Part shown: positions 1-8,613 of the stretch, in pieces
Position numbering within the stretch: the stretch's first letter is position 1
How the letters are laid out: the number at the start of each line of letters is the position of its first letter
Assembly: GCF_030296615.1 (NCBI RefSeq)
Contig: NZ_AP027733.1
Location: 248,001-312,000, forward strand
Length of the DNA: 64,000 nucleotides
Source: Frondihabitans sucicola
GTDB taxonomy: Bacteria > Actinomycetota > Actinomycetes > Actinomycetales > Microbacteriaceae
Reading direction: 5' to 3'
Position numbers and translations under genes: made by a program
The notes under the pieces: model-generated
What the model was told of the DNA's origin: nothing
Seen by the model: the letters and a program-made list of their open reading frames with translations, nothing else
The model's database searches: none

Positions 1-8
1 CTGGCCAT
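1..8 (-). CDS. Start of a small protein gene cut by the window edge
   Basis: The first bases read ATG GCC AG on the minus strand, giving M-A-(S/R). The upstream DNA (9-80) is nearly the same as the DNA upstream of the small gene at 3634-3957, and the sister gene at 1711-2028 also starts M-A-R. I infer a third member of the small-protein family, but only two codons are visible. Confidence 0.35.
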
Positions 9-94
9 ACGACCAGTCTTGAGGGTTTCTGTGTCCCCGACGGGGGTGACTTCGTGGCGGCGAGGCCCGTTTTCAAACGGTCTGGGCCCGGCGG
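9..94 (-). promoter_or_regulatory. Duplicated upstream region of the metallopeptidase cassette
   Basis: On the minus strand this shares long blocks with 3958-4035, including TTGAAAAC, GGCCTCG, ACCCCCG, GGGACAC and AAGACTGG. It contains a short hairpin CCCC-GTCG-GGGG. It sits just before the partial gene at the left edge, so it is probably that gene's promoter and leader. The promoter hexamers are not clear. Confidence 0.4.
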
Positions 95-1711
95 CTACAC
101 GGCGCTCTTGGGTCGCCCACCGGTGGCGAAGAGGCCGAGGATGAAGCCGCGCATCTCGTCGTCGCGCTGATAGCGACCGCGGCCGATGAGGCCGCCGTAC
201 GAGCCAGAGAAGAGCGACTCGGAGCCGGTGGCGAGCAGCTCGGTGAAGTTGGCGGCGCCGTAGTCACGGCCCATGCACTTCTCGACGAAGCTGTCCGCCC
301 AGCCCATCTCGGCGGGGCGGCCGCCGGAGACGTTGACCTGCTTGTGTCGGCGCCCGTCGGCGTGGGTGGTGCGGCGCTCCAGGAACGCCTTCTCCATCCG
401 GGCGACGGCGGGGACGGCGTGCTGCATGCGGTGGCTCAGCTCGTGGATGGCGGCCCGACTGTAGGTGCCTTTGGTGAGGTTGCCGCCGTCGGGGTTCGCG
501 AGGATTTCGGGGCCGCCGATGACGTCTTGCTCGACGGTCTTGGTGTGCTCGCGGCGCCAGTTCTGTCGCCCTCGGCGGTCCTTGAACTCTTCCCACTCCT
601 TGCCGCGGGGCTTCTTGACGGTTCCGTTGACCTCGGGTGCGGTCTCGAAGGTCGTGTGGACCCACATGACGCGGCCGTCGGGCTCGTCCATCACGCGGCG
701 GTAGAGGGTGTTGTCGTTGTTCCAGACGGTCATGTCCTGGTCGGCGTCGGCGTGCACGATCGTGTGGTCCGCGATCTTCGTCTTCGTCTTCCCCTTGATG
801 CTGTTGGGCGTGTAGTGCGCCCGGCCCGCGATGAGTCTCGCTTCCATCGGGGCGAGGCGCGAGGAGGCGTCGACCCAGTCGGAGGGGAAGTACTGGACGC
901 CGTCGGCGAAGACGGCGCGGGCCTCATTGTTCGTGTCTGCGGAGAACGTCAGCTCCCCGCCCATGGGGCGCAGGTCGCGGAGCACGGTCTGGTACGCCTC
1001 CGCGAGGGCGCGGGACTTCTCCCCCGTCTCGCCGAGGAGGTCATTCTCGCGGAGCTTCTGAGCCTCCTGGATGGCGGCGTACTCCTCGGTGGCGTAGAAC
1101 TCCCGCACCTTCCCGACGACCTCGCTGATCTGCGCCTGGGCCGCCTTGAACTCCTCGGGGGTGGTCTCCTTGCGGAACATGCCCGCTTCGATCTCGGCGC
1201 GGCGGTTCTCCAGCTCGGTGATGCCGTACTTCTCCTTGGCGGCGAGGGCTTGGGCCTTCAGCAGCGCCTCTTGGTCTTCGCCGAGCCATTCGATCTCGTC
1301 GGCGCTGGTTCCGGCGATCGCCTCGGCGCGCTTGGCCACCAGGTCGCCGACGTGGACGATGGCGAGGTCCTTGCTGCCGTACTCCTCGACGAGGGCGGCG
1401 AACTCGGCGGGGTGGTCGTCCGGGTTGCCGTAGAGCACCTGCACCCGATCGATGGCGGCGCTGATCTCATCGACGGTCGGGGTGCCCTCGGGCAGGGGTG
1501 CGATCTGGGTCTGCGCGGTGACGTCGGCCGCCGCGGCGGCGCCGAGCCCGCCCTTCACGCCTGCGCGGGAGCGTGGCTTCGAGGCGGGCTTGGCCGGTGT
1601 GGCCGTGGCGGCCTTCTTGGCGTTGTAGCTGGCCCGGTCGCGGGCGGCGCGTGCCTCGCCCATGGAGGACGGGCACCGGCGGGGGTTGGCGTCATCGCAT
1701 CCTCGGCACAT
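95..1711 (-). CDS. Zincin-like metallopeptidase with Cys-rich N terminus (copy 1)
   Basis: 538 aa. The N terminus carries a CxxC...C motif (MCRGCDDANPRRCPSS) that may bind zinc. Residues 80-250 are charged and helical. HELSH at 423-427 fits the HExxH zinc-protease motif, and Glu491 or Glu498 downstream could be the third ligand, as in gluzincin or lethal-factor-like enzymes. No signal peptide or membrane segment. The start overlaps the stop of the 1711-2028 gene (TGATG), so the two are translationally coupled. It is a paralogue of 2040-3634. Substrate unknown; it could be a phage-encoded effector or virion protease. The motif is seen; the role is inference. Confidence 0.7.
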   Translation of the reverse strand: MCRGCDDANPRRCPSSMGEARAARDRASYNAKKAATATPAKPASKPRSRAGVKGGLGAAAAADVTAQTQIAPLPEGTPTVDEISAAIDRVQVLYGNPDDHPAEFAALVEEYGSKDLAIVHVGDLVAKRAEAIAGTSADEIEWLGEDQEALLKAQALAAKEKYGITELENRRAEIEAGMFRKETTPEEFKAAQAQISEVVGKVREFYATEEYAAIQEAQKLRENDLLGETGEKSRALAEAYQTVLRDLRPMGGELTFSADTNNEARAVFADGVQYFPSDWVDASSRLAPMEARLIAGRAHYTPNSIKGKTKTKIADHTIVHADADQDMTVWNNDNTLYRRVMDEPDGRVMWVHTTFETAPEVNGTVKKPRGKEWEEFKDRRGRQNWRREHTKTVEQDVIGGPEILANPDGGNLTKGTYSRAAIHELSHRMQHAVPAVARMEKAFLERRTTHADGRRHKQVNVSGGRPAEMGWADSFVEKCMGRDYGAANFTELLATGSESLFSGSYGGLIGRGRYQRDDEMRGFILGLFATGGRPKSAV

Positions 1712-2028
1712 CAGGCAGCGCTCCAGGTCTCAGGCGCGTCAGAGGCCGCGCGCTCGGCGAGGAGCGCCCCGAACTCGGGCGTGGACTCAACGACGATGGT
1801 GCGCCCCGGCAGGTGCGCGTGGAGGGCGATGAGGGCACCGAGGGCGTCTTCCCCGTGGGCCTCGAACTTGAGCCCGTTGATGGGGACGGCGGCGCGGTAG
1901 GTGGCGGCGAGGCGGGCGTCTTCGATGATCTCGGCGTCGCCCGACCAGAATCCGTCGCACCAGGCGGCGCCGCGGCCGTCGACGGAAACGCTGACGAGGT
2001 CGCGGGTGCGCGTTGCAGGGCGAGCCAT
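1711..2028 (-). CDS. Small partner protein of the metallopeptidase (copy 1)
   Basis: 105 aa, starts MARPATRTRD. Aligns over its length with the product of 3634-3957: shared VSVDG-GAAWCDG, SGD-EII--AR and PGRTI--E blocks and a WSA ending. No known domain recognised. It lies directly upstream of, and overlaps, the HELSH protein gene, so a chaperone, inhibitor or co-factor role is possible but not shown by sequence. Confidence 0.7.
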   Translation of the reverse strand: MARPATRTRDLVSVSVDGRGAAWCDGFWSGDAEIIEDARLAATYRAAVPINGLKFEAHGEDALGALIALHAHLPGRTIVVESTPEFGALLAERAASDAPETWSAA

Positions 2029-2039
2029 GCCGGTCCCTC

Positions 2040-3634
2040 CTATTTCTTGCTCGGGCGGTGGGCGGAGGCCATGACGCCGAGGATGAAGGCGCGCATGTCG
2101 TCGTCGCGGTGGAAGCGGCCGCCACCGACGAGGCCGCCCTCTTCTCCGGCGAACAGCGACTCGGCACCGGTGCTCAGGACCTCGGTGGAGGCGCGCCCGT
2201 AGTCGCGGCCGGTGTAGGCGAGGGGGAAGCTGTCGGCCCAGCCGGACTCGCCCTTCTTGCCACCGGAGACGTTGACCTTGGCCTCCTGGGTGCCGTCGGC
2301 GAGGGTGGTGCGGCGGTGCCGCCATTCGTGTTCGAGCGTGGAGATGCCGGGGACGGTTGACTGGAAGCGGTGGCCGAGTTCGTGGGTGGCGACACGGGTG
2401 GTGGTGTCGCCGTCGAGGAAGCCGGAGTGGTCCTCGTTGGTGGTGATCTCGGGGATGCGCTCGGAGGCGACGGTCTCCATGCGGTACTTGGGGCGGCGCC
2501 AGACCTGGCGCTCGGGGATGCTGGATTCGTGCTCGACCCAGCCGCTGCCGCGGGGTTGGTGCCCCAGGACCCGGATTTGGTGTGCACGTCGTAGTCCTTG
2601 CGAATCCACGCGCGATCGCCGTAGCCATCTTTCTCAGGGTGGGGGATGTACTCGCGGTACACGCCGTTGTCCTCGCTGAGGTCGACGTCGGCGGAGGCGA
2701 AGTAGAGCGTCTCGACGGGCTTGCGCTTCTTGGTCGTCTGCGTGGCGCCTTCGAAGTAGTGTGCGCGGCTCTTGACGATCTTCGCGATGGCGGGCGGGCG
2801 GCTGTTGGAGGCGTCGATCCAGTCGCTCGGGTAGAACTGCGCGGCGACGTTGAAGGAGGCGGCCGCCTTCTTGGTGCTGCGCTCGTGGAAGGCCATGTCG
2901 CCGCCCATGGGCCGCACTTCGGCAAGGGTCTTCTGGTAGCCGTCGGCGAGGGAGCGCAGCTTGTCGCCGACGGGGCCCTTGCGGTAGTTCTGGGCTTGGT
3001 TCTGGAGTTCCTTGAGTTCGAGGTACTGGGGGTCCTTCCATGCGGCATCGCGGACGCGCGCCAGCTCCCAGTACTTCGCGGTTAGCTCGGCGGCTCGGGT
3101 CTCGTCGCCTGCGCGGCGCGCTTCTTCGAGGGCGGCGTGATTGCGGGCGATCTCGACGCGCGTCTCATCGATGCGGAGGCGCTTGGTCATCTCGGGCGTC
3201 TCGGTCTTGATGCGCTCGATGTTGGCCTGCTGGAGCGCTTCGACCTCGTCGGCGGTGACGCCCGCGTGCATCTCGGCGCGTTCAGCAATGGCGGTGCCGA
3301 GCGCGACGACGGCGCCTTCACGGGAGCCGTACTTCTCGATCATGGCGAAGTAGGCCTCGGGGTCCGACTCCGGGACGCCGACGGAGCCCTGGTAGGCGTG
3401 TTGCACCTCGGCGATCATCGCGTTCAGCTCTTCGACGGTGGGCGGCTGCTTGACCGCGGGGGCGTCCAGTCCGCCCTTGACGTCGTGGCCTGCGGTGGGG
3501 CCGTGCTTGCGGCGGGGCTTCGTGAGCCCGGCGGCCTTCTTGGCGGCGTACGCACTGCGGTCGCGTGCGGAGCGCAGCGGCCCGGACGAGGAGGGGCAGC
3601 GGCGGGGGTTGGCGTCGTCACAGGCACGGCACAT
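2040..3634 (-). CDS. Zincin-like metallopeptidase (copy 2), broken by a one-base shift
   Basis: Two overlapping frames together encode about 531 aa, matching the 538 aa of copy 1. The N-terminal frame (from 3634) has the same MCRxCDDANPRRCPSS motif. The C-terminal frame has HELGH and the ESLF...GG--R-D---GFILG ending. The frames meet near 2555-2570 in a CCCC run: one extra C restores NPRGSGW, which matches PRGKEW in copy 1. The start overlaps the upstream stop (TAATG). Either a sequencing error or a recent mutation; I would treat it as one gene. Confidence 0.65.
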
Positions 3635-3957
3635 TAGGCGCTCCAGAGGTCGAGGTCTTCGGGGGTGTCGCTCTCGTCCTCTTCGTCGAGGAGGGCGCGA
3701 ATTCGCTCGGGGGCTTCGATGAGGATCGTGCGGCCCGGGCTGAAGGCGTAGAGGGCGGCGAGGGCGCCGAACATGTCGACGTTGTCGGCGACCATGGGGA
3801 TGCCCATGACGTCGATCTCCGTGTTGAAGAGGATGCAGCGGCGCGCGTACTCGATGATCTCGGGGTCTCCCGAGAACTCACCGTCGCACCACGCAGCGCC
3901 CTTGCCGTCGACGGACACGGAGATGAGTCGTGCCGAGAGTTTCGCTGGTCTTCCCAT
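3634..3957 (-). CDS. Small partner protein of the metallopeptidase (copy 2)
   Basis: 107 aa, starts MGRPAKLSAR and ends DLDLWSA. Paralogue of 1711-2028, with shared ISVSVDGKGAAWCDG, SGDPEIIEYAR and PGRTILIE blocks. Preceded by GACTGGAGGC, which supplies a GGAGG ribosome site 2 nt before the ATG. First gene of the minus-strand array. Function unknown. Confidence 0.7.
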   Translation of the reverse strand: MGRPAKLSARLISVSVDGKGAAWCDGEFSGDPEIIEYARRCILFNTEIDVMGIPMVADNVDMFGALAALYAFSPGRTILIEAPERIRALLDEEDESDTPEDLDLWSA

Positions 3958-4035
3958 GCCTCCAGTCTTCGGACTTTCCGTGTCCCTTCGGGGGTCATTT
4001 GGTTTCGACGAGGCCGGTTTTCAATACAGCACACG
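3958..4035 (-). promoter_or_regulatory. Upstream region of the metallopeptidase array
   Basis: The minus strand carries TGTGCTGTATTG, a relative of the TACTGT -10 used on the plus strand just to the right, so the two transcription units diverge here. A weak hairpin CCG-AAGGGACA-CGG precedes the GGAGG site. The region is duplicated at 9-80. Confidence 0.35.
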
Positions 4036-4042
4036 AGCGAGT

Positions 4043-4113
4043 GTGACGAATGTCAGTGGCTACCAGTACTGTAAGAATCAATCGGGCGGAGGGGCCGCCT
4101 GCGAGAGGAAACC
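4043..4113 (+). promoter_or_regulatory. Class I promoter and hairpin leader
   Basis: -35 GTGACG-like with -10 TACTGT at 4067-4072, then hairpin GGCGG/CCGCC (4085-4099) around loop AGGGG, then GAGAGG and ATG 4114. This is the only copy with AGGGG instead of AGGGA. Confidence 0.7.
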
Positions 4114-5220
4114 ATGAAGCTCAACGTCACCTTCGACTGGAACCAGACGAACGTCATCCCCCCGCGCTGCCGCAACCCGCGCACCGTCGCGCACGAAGGC
4201 CTCACTCTGGAGGTCGACTTCCGCAGCGTCACCGGCGCCGAGGCGCCCGTCGCGATCCGCTACACGAACGCCTGGGACAAGACCTTCGAGCTGCGCTGGT
4301 TCGAAGGTCAGCTCTGGGTTCGCCACCTGCCGAACTCCGGCCAGACCGACGACACGATCCTCGGGTCCGCCTCGTTCCCACTGGAGCCGCGGTTCACCGG
4401 ATGGTCGAGCATCGTCCCGCGCACCGACGAGCTGCCCGCGGCTGAGGCCGCCATTCAGGCGCACTTCGATCAGTACATCGCCATCGACAGCGTCATCTAC
4501 CAGCGCGGCAATGAGCCGAAGTACAACATCGACCACAACCCGCGATACGGCGCCCCGGCGTACATCCACCTCGCCGAGAACGGTCGTCGCGTCGAAGGGC
4601 GCAACTACAGCGCCCTCGACTACGACCTCGCCTCGGCGGACCTCCAATCCATCCTGGAGAATCGGCCGACGATGGACACGAACGCCGACACGGGAAAGGT
4701 GATCGACGTCCTGATCCCCGAGGCAGTCCAGTTCGTTACCGACAGCTACGAGGCGGTCGTCGGCGAGGTGGGTATGGCGCACATCCTCGCGGCCGTCGTC
4801 GAAGCCCAAGGGCACGAGGCGGATGAGGAGACCCCCGTGCTGGCCTCGCAGGCGCTGGAGGCGATGATCGAACTCCGCGGCTGGGCTGCGACGTACGAAA
4901 CGCTCTGCCGCTGGCACCAAGACGCGTCGGAGGTGGAGCGGCACGTCAGCGCGGGCCTCTTCCACGCTGGCATCGCGACCAGCAACCCGACCATCGTCCG
5001 CACCGTCTACGTCTTCGAGGTCCTTCACCGCGCGGACGAGCAGCCGCAGGACATCGCCTCCGCCGTGAGAGCTGCCGACGACGGCCACGCTGTCGGTCAG
5101 ACTCTGAGCGAGGTGACGGCAGGTCTCGCCGACGCGCTGGTGCCCTCGGCCCTCCGGCGCCTCGGCAACGATGGCGACTTCTTCGCCATCGACCTCGACG
5201 CAGAGGCATACGCAGACTGA
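4114..5220 (+). CDS. Conserved-looking protein of unknown function, 368 aa
   Basis: Starts MKLNVTFDWN after a GAGAGG ribosome site. Soluble and acidic, with no membrane segment. The N-terminal half is beta-rich with many aromatic residues (WDKTFELRWFEGQLWVRHL). The C-terminal half is helical (EAVQFVTDSYEAVVGEVGMAHILAAV... to the end). I do not recognise the family. It opens the plus-strand part and has its own class I leader, so it is probably a single-gene unit. Confidence 0.65.
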   Translation: MKLNVTFDWNQTNVIPPRCRNPRTVAHEGLTLEVDFRSVTGAEAPVAIRYTNAWDKTFELRWFEGQLWVRHLPNSGQTDDTILGSASFPLEPRFTGWSSIVPRTDELPAAEAAIQAHFDQYIAIDSVIYQRGNEPKYNIDHNPRYGAPAYIHLAENGRRVEGRNYSALDYDLASADLQSILENRPTMDTNADTGKVIDVLIPEAVQFVTDSYEAVVGEVGMAHILAAVVEAQGHEADEETPVLASQALEAMIELRGWAATYETLCRWHQDASEVERHVSAGLFHAGIATSNPTIVRTVYVFEVLHRADEQPQDIASAVRAADDGHAVGQTLSEVTAGLADALVPSALRRLGNDGDFFAIDLDAEAYAD

Positions 5221-5226
5221 CGAACT

Positions 5227-5271
5227 GCCGCTACGCGCAACCTGCTATACTAACCGGAAGCGCGTAGCGGC
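5227..5271 (+). promoter_or_regulatory. Class II promoter inside a 12-bp inverted repeat
   Basis: GCAACCTGCTATACTA (5236-5251) has an extended -10 (TGC-TATACT). It lies in the 21-nt loop between perfect arms GCCGCTACGCGC (5227-5238) and GCGCGTAGCGGC (5260-5271). The arms could form an operator or a long read-through hairpin. Confidence 0.65.
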
Positions 5272-5306
5272 ATCCGCCGACGGCGCACGACAGCACGAAG
5301 GACATC

Positions 5307-5774
5307 ATGAGCACGCCGACGATCGACACCTCGATCCCCCGCGACAACCGCGCCCTCAAGGCGACCACCGACCTGATCCAGGCTGGCGGCGGCGCGCTCG
5401 TGGCAGAACCCGGCTCCGACGTGCCGAAGGTCGTCGTCGCGGCCGCCGGTGCCCTCGCTCGCCTCAACGACACCGGCCTCGTCATCGTGGCGGCTCCTGC
5501 CCAGCAGAAGCTCGCCCTCGACCTCGTGGGCGACGAGGGCGTGCGCGGCGCTGTCGTGACAACCCCGCGGGGCATCCAGGACGACCCCGAGGACATCGAG
5601 GGCGCCACGGTCGCGATCCTCGCGGACCTCCCGGGCGTCAGCTCGCCTTCGGGCGCAGTCCTCCGCCCGATCTTCGAGCGCGCCGAGTACGTCGTGTACG
5701 TCTCCACGGAGCGCAACGACGGCCTGCTCGCCTCGATCGTGACTCGCGACGACCTCGCCAGCGTGTCGCTCTGA
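5307..5774 (+). CDS. Unknown protein, 155 aa
   Basis: Starts MSTPTIDTSI after GAAGGACATC. Alternating hydrophobic strands and small residues (GALVAEPGSDVPKVVVAAAG, TGLVIVAAP, GATVAILADL) suggest a Rossmann-like or other alpha/beta fold, but no catalytic motif is visible. Transcribed from the class II promoter at 5236, with the membrane protein gene 5777-6352 two bases downstream. Function unknown. Confidence 0.6.
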   Translation: MSTPTIDTSIPRDNRALKATTDLIQAGGGALVAEPGSDVPKVVVAAAGALARLNDTGLVIVAAPAQQKLALDLVGDEGVRGAVVTTPRGIQDDPEDIEGATVAILADLPGVSSPSGAVLRPIFERAEYVVYVSTERNDGLLASIVTRDDLASVSL

Positions 5775-5776
5775 GC

Positions 5777-6352
5777 ATGACTCCGCTCGCCGTCCACGCC
5801 TTCGACTTCCCGCTCATCCAGGGATTCGATTACGGCCTCTTCCTCCTGGTTCTCGGCGTCGGCGGACTCCTCGGAATCGGCGGCTTCATCTTCACGCTCT
5901 CGCGCATCAACATGCAGTCGGAGCGGCCGGTGTTGGAATCGGTCGGCGCGACCGCGGCGTTCGTGGCCTGGCTCGGGTTGGCCGTCTTCTACGCACACCT
6001 CGGCCCGCAGATGCAGCTCGACGCCCGCGTGGCGGCGGCCCGCGTCGATGTCGAGAAGCAGCTCGACGCGTGGACCGGCGATGACCAGTACCTTGCCCAG
6101 TTCGGGCAGCAGGGCCTCACGCACGACGAGGTCGAGAAGCTCGTCGCAGGCATGGACCTCACCCACCGGCCAACTCGCGAAGGCGAGGCCGTCGGTCACG
6201 TGATGCGGGCTGGGCAGGCCAGCGACTACAACCTGCTGATCCTCCACTGGGAGTCCGGCAATGGTTACTACATCAGCGCCGATGAGGCCGCGAGCCCGGC
6301 GGCTGCCGAGAAGGTGCTCGCCGCTCTCGGCTCGGCGTCTCGGGCGTCGTAG
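5777..6352 (+). CDS. Membrane protein, two N-terminal TM helices, 191 aa
   Basis: ATG lies 2 nt after the stop of 5307-5774. Residues about 15-40 (GLFLLVLGVGGLLGIGGFIF) and 55-75 (GATAAFVAWLGLAVFYAHL) form two TM helices. The rest is a hydrophilic domain of about 110 aa, probably outside the membrane. No family recognised; likely co-transcribed with the gene before it. Confidence 0.6.
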   Translation: MTPLAVHAFDFPLIQGFDYGLFLLVLGVGGLLGIGGFIFTLSRINMQSERPVLESVGATAAFVAWLGLAVFYAHLGPQMQLDARVAAARVDVEKQLDAWTGDDQYLAQFGQQGLTHDEVEKLVAGMDLTHRPTREGEAVGHVMRAGQASDYNLLILHWESGNGYYISADEAASPAAAEKVLAALGSASRAS

Positions 6353-6478
6353 CTCTGGGTCACCCCCGTTTTGGCGTTTGCCATTCCTATGCTGATCTGA
6401 TTGGTTTGTAAGCACCCCTCAGGTGCGCCTATTCGCGTTCGTGCATCCTGAGTTCCCTCACGCTTCCCGGAGGTTCGC

Positions 6479-7258
6479 TTGCCTGCGAACAGAATCACTG
6501 AAGCTCTGCGCCTGACCGAGGCGCTTGAGCCGCGCGTCCAGGACCTCCGCACGGTCCTGGGGATCGGTGACGTCACGCAGGAGGGTGCCGCCATCACAGG
6601 CCTCGCCCTCATCACCGAGATCAAGGCGACTCTCCAGGGTGTCGAAGATGAGCTGACGCTCGCCGCCTCCGGCGATACGGCCATCCCGATCACCGTGTAC
6701 GCGGAGGCGGCTGGGGTGACGCCGAACGGCTTCCGGCGTCGCATCGCGCGCCTGGAGGTCTCCGGAGATGACGCGCCGAGCTACGCCGTCGGCATCGTGA
6801 ACAGGAAGACCATCAGGACGAGCCCTGGCGCGCACCTGCACGTCCGGCAGCGCTTCGGGGTCCAAGACGGGGCCGCCCTGGCCGTGACCCTCGACTCACT
6901 CCGCGAGCAGGCGGACATCGTGCACGACCTCGACGCGCAGGACGTCGGCGGCGAAGCAGATGCCGAGCGCGTCGTCGGCACCATCGCCGCGTCCATCGAC
7001 TCCCTTCGTGTACTGGTCGTCATCGACGGCGTGGATGAGCCCGCCATCGAGCGCTTCATCGGGGCGCTGGAGGCCGACGCCTCCTGGGTCAACGTGACGC
7101 TGGTGTGGATCGACCGCCGTCCCGAGTCGGAGGGCACTGCCGTCACCACGGAGGCCGCCCTCGGCCACGTCCTGACGATCGCGGACGACGGAGAGTCGAT
7201 GATCCTCGGCGGGTTGAACGGTCCCGGCGTGGAGATTCGTCCCGCGACCGACTTGTGA
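6479..7258 (+). CDS. Unknown soluble protein, 259 aa
   Basis: TTG start chosen because CCGGAGG sits 6 nt before it. Residues about 75-110 (YAEAAGVTPNGFRRRIARLEVSG) look like a helix-turn-helix, and residues about 170-200 (RVLVVIDGVDE...) resemble a Walker B-type strand, but no Walker A is visible. It may be a DNA-binding protein; I cannot name a family. Leader 6353-6478 has no clear promoter of either class. Confidence 0.55.
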   Translation: MPANRITEALRLTEALEPRVQDLRTVLGIGDVTQEGAAITGLALITEIKATLQGVEDELTLAASGDTAIPITVYAEAAGVTPNGFRRRIARLEVSGDDAPSYAVGIVNRKTIRTSPGAHLHVRQRFGVQDGAALAVTLDSLREQADIVHDLDAQDVGGEADAERVVGTIAASIDSLRVLVVIDGVDEPAIERFIGALEADASWVNVTLVWIDRRPESEGTAVTTEAALGHVLTIADDGESMILGGLNGPGVEIRPATDL

Positions 7259-7322
7259 CAAACGGACCGAGCGTGTACTGTAAGACCTAACGGAGCCGAG
7301 GGACGGCTCACGAGAGGGAACC
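7253..7322 (+). promoter_or_regulatory. Class I promoter and hairpin leader
   Basis: -35 TTGTGA, 17-bp spacer, -10 TACTGT (7276-7281). Hairpin GAGCCG/CGGCTC (7293-7309) around AGGGA, then GAGAGGG and ATG 7323. The -35 overlaps the stop of the preceding gene. Confidence 0.8.
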
Positions 7323-7754
7323 ATGGACTACATCAAGCTCGCAGGCGCACTGGTCCTGCTCATCCCCGTCTGCATGCTCTTCACGTGGCCGACGTGGCTC
7401 ATCGGGCTCTTCCGAGGTCGCTCGATGAAGCCCCGCTTCAAGGCCTCGTGGGCCGTCGCGGGCCGAGTCCGCCGATACGCGTTCTGGTACATCCCGGGCG
7501 TGCTCGGGATGATGCTCGCGGGCTTCGGGCTCAGCCACCCCAGCATGTCGAAGCTCGGCATCATGCTGACGCTGATCGCCATCCCCATGTTCGCGCTCTC
7601 GCAGTACTGCGCGTTCTGGCACGCGTACCTCATCGGCGACAAGCGCTACCGGAAGGTGGCAGCAGAAAGCGCCGCCCGCGTGGCCGCCGAGCACAAGGCT
7701 TGGGAGGACCGACGCGAGGCGGCGCTCGTCGAGGCAGAGCCCGACTGGGTCTAG
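7323..7754 (+). CDS. Membrane protein, about three TM helices, 143 aa
   Basis: Starts MDYIKLAGAL. TM helices at about 5-28, 55-72 and 75-98, then a charged C-terminal tail (RYRKVAAESAARVAAEHKAWEDRREA). Single-gene unit with a class I leader; converges directly with 7755-8156, whose stop codon abuts. Family not recognised. Confidence 0.65.
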   Translation: MDYIKLAGALVLLIPVCMLFTWPTWLIGLFRGRSMKPRFKASWAVAGRVRRYAFWYIPGVLGMMLAGFGLSHPSMSKLGIMLTLIAIPMFALSQYCAFWHAYLIGDKRYRKVAAESAARVAAEHKAWEDRREAALVEAEPDWV

Positions 7755-8156
7755 CTAGGCGCCGGTGGCGACCGAGGGCATCGTGGCGATGGTCTCGGCG
7801 TCCGGCCAGTTCGGCTTGTTGCCGATCTCGACCTTGCGCGACACCTTGATGCCGACTCGCTTCTCCAGCGTCGCGAGGGCATACTCGGCGTCGTCGTAGG
7901 CACCCTGGGCATCGGCGGGCATCTGCTCAGCCGAGCCGTCGTAGGCCATGATCAGCGTGAGGGCGTGGTCGACCTTCTCGACCACGGACTCGATCGCCTC
8001 GATGCTGCCGTTCATCTCCTGGATCATCGCGAGGTCGCCGCGGGCGGCCTGGAGACCAGAGATGGTGTCGTCGAAGTCGCGCAGACCCTCGAAGGGCTGG
8101 CGCAGGAACTCCATGACGGCCGCCGTGTGGCGAGCCAGCGATCGTGCGGGATACAT
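7755..8156 (-). CDS. Helical protein of unknown function, about 133 aa
   Basis: Starts MYPARSLARH. Mostly helix-forming with heptad-like stretches (SGLQAARGDLAMIQEMNGSI, EAIESVVEKVDHALTLIMAY). A GTG upstream at 8174 overlaps the promoter and is unlikely. The ATG at 8156 lies only 9 nt after the -10, so the mRNA is nearly leaderless; ATG 8165 is the alternative. Function unknown. Confidence 0.55.
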   Translation of the reverse strand: MYPARSLARHTAAVMEFLRQPFEGLRDFDDTISGLQAARGDLAMIQEMNGSIEAIESVVEKVDHALTLIMAYDGSAEQMPADAQGAYDDAEYALATLEKRVGIKVSRKVEIGNKPNWPDAETIATMPSVATGA

Positions 8157-8195
8157 GAGCGTCATGCAGTACACCTTACTTTGTTTTGCTGTCTA
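8157..8195 (-). promoter_or_regulatory. Class I-like promoter without hairpin
   Basis: On the minus strand, -35 TAGACA (8190-8195), 18-bp spacer, -10 TACTGC (8166-8171). No AGGGA hairpin. Start codon 3-9 nt after the expected transcript start. Confidence 0.5.
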
Positions 8196-8523
8196 ACGGG
8201 TAACTATAGTTATTCGCGTGTCGGTCATTCACGGAAACTCGAAAGGTTCTTCGAAGGCGAGCGGGTCGGGGATGGGAGAACCTCTGCGACCGGTTCGCGC
8301 GGCCTGACCGAACTAGGCCCGAAAAGGACCAACGCCCCGAGGCGGCGATCGCTTCGGAGCGTTGGGTGGAGCGGGGGCGGTCCTTCGGACCCTGGTGACC
8401 GCTTGCGGCGCCACTTCGGCGTCTGAGGCGATCCCACTCGACGCGTTCTGGGTTGGACCAGGTGGCGTAGCCGGGAACCTTCTTGGCACCGCCCTTGCGG
8501 GCGCGACTCTTTCCCATCGTCAT
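8176..8523 (-). CDS. Small basic protein of unknown function, up to 115 aa
   Basis: Starts MTMGKSRARKGGAKKVPGYA after GAGAGGAG. The first 50 residues are basic and read like a nucleic-acid-binding tail. A terminator-like hairpin lies at 8322-8365 and the 16-bp repeat at 8263-8278, both inside the 3' part of this frame. The true gene may therefore end earlier, perhaps through a base shift like those seen elsewhere. N-terminal part fairly sure, C-terminal part doubtful. Confidence 0.5.
   Translation of the reverse strand: MTMGKSRARKGGAKKVPGYATWSNPERVEWDRLRRRSGAASGHQGPKDRPRSTQRSEAIAASGRWSFSGLVRSGRANRSQRFSHPRPARLRRTFRVSVNDRHANNYSYPLDSKTK
8263..8278 (+). repeat. 16-bp intergenic repeat, copy 1
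   Basis: GGGTCGGGGATGGGAG, exact. One of ten copies in the window. Confidence 0.8.
8322..8365 (-). terminator. Hairpin followed by T-rich run
   Basis: On the minus strand CCAACGCTCCGA pairs with TCGGGGCGTTGG (one mismatch), followed by TCCTTTTC. Probable terminator of the unit starting at 8523. Confidence 0.5.
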
Positions 8524-8590
8524 CTCCTCTCGGGTGTCGTGATGAACAGTGGACGCGCCTTACAGTACATATGCATATGCGCTTCGTCAA
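8524..8590 (-). promoter_or_regulatory. Class I promoter without AGGGA hairpin
   Basis: Minus strand: -35 TTGACG (8585-8590), 17-bp spacer, -10 TACTGT (8562-8567), then GAGAGGAG before ATG 8523. The loop hairpin of other class I units is missing. Confidence 0.65.
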
Positions 8591-8613
8591 GAACGCTACC
8601 GTCGTCCATCCAG

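Noticed and set aside
344..1900. Long plus-strand open frame opposite the metallopeptidase
   Set aside because: Shadow of the minus-strand gene: the composition is Leu/Gly/Val/Arg-rich without domains, and the minus frame has the HELSH motif and a paralogue.
2040..3634. Programmed -1 frameshift as in phage tail-assembly chaperones
   Set aside because: No X-XXY-YYZ slippery site in frame and no short-form product that makes sense; eleven other genes show the same kind of break.
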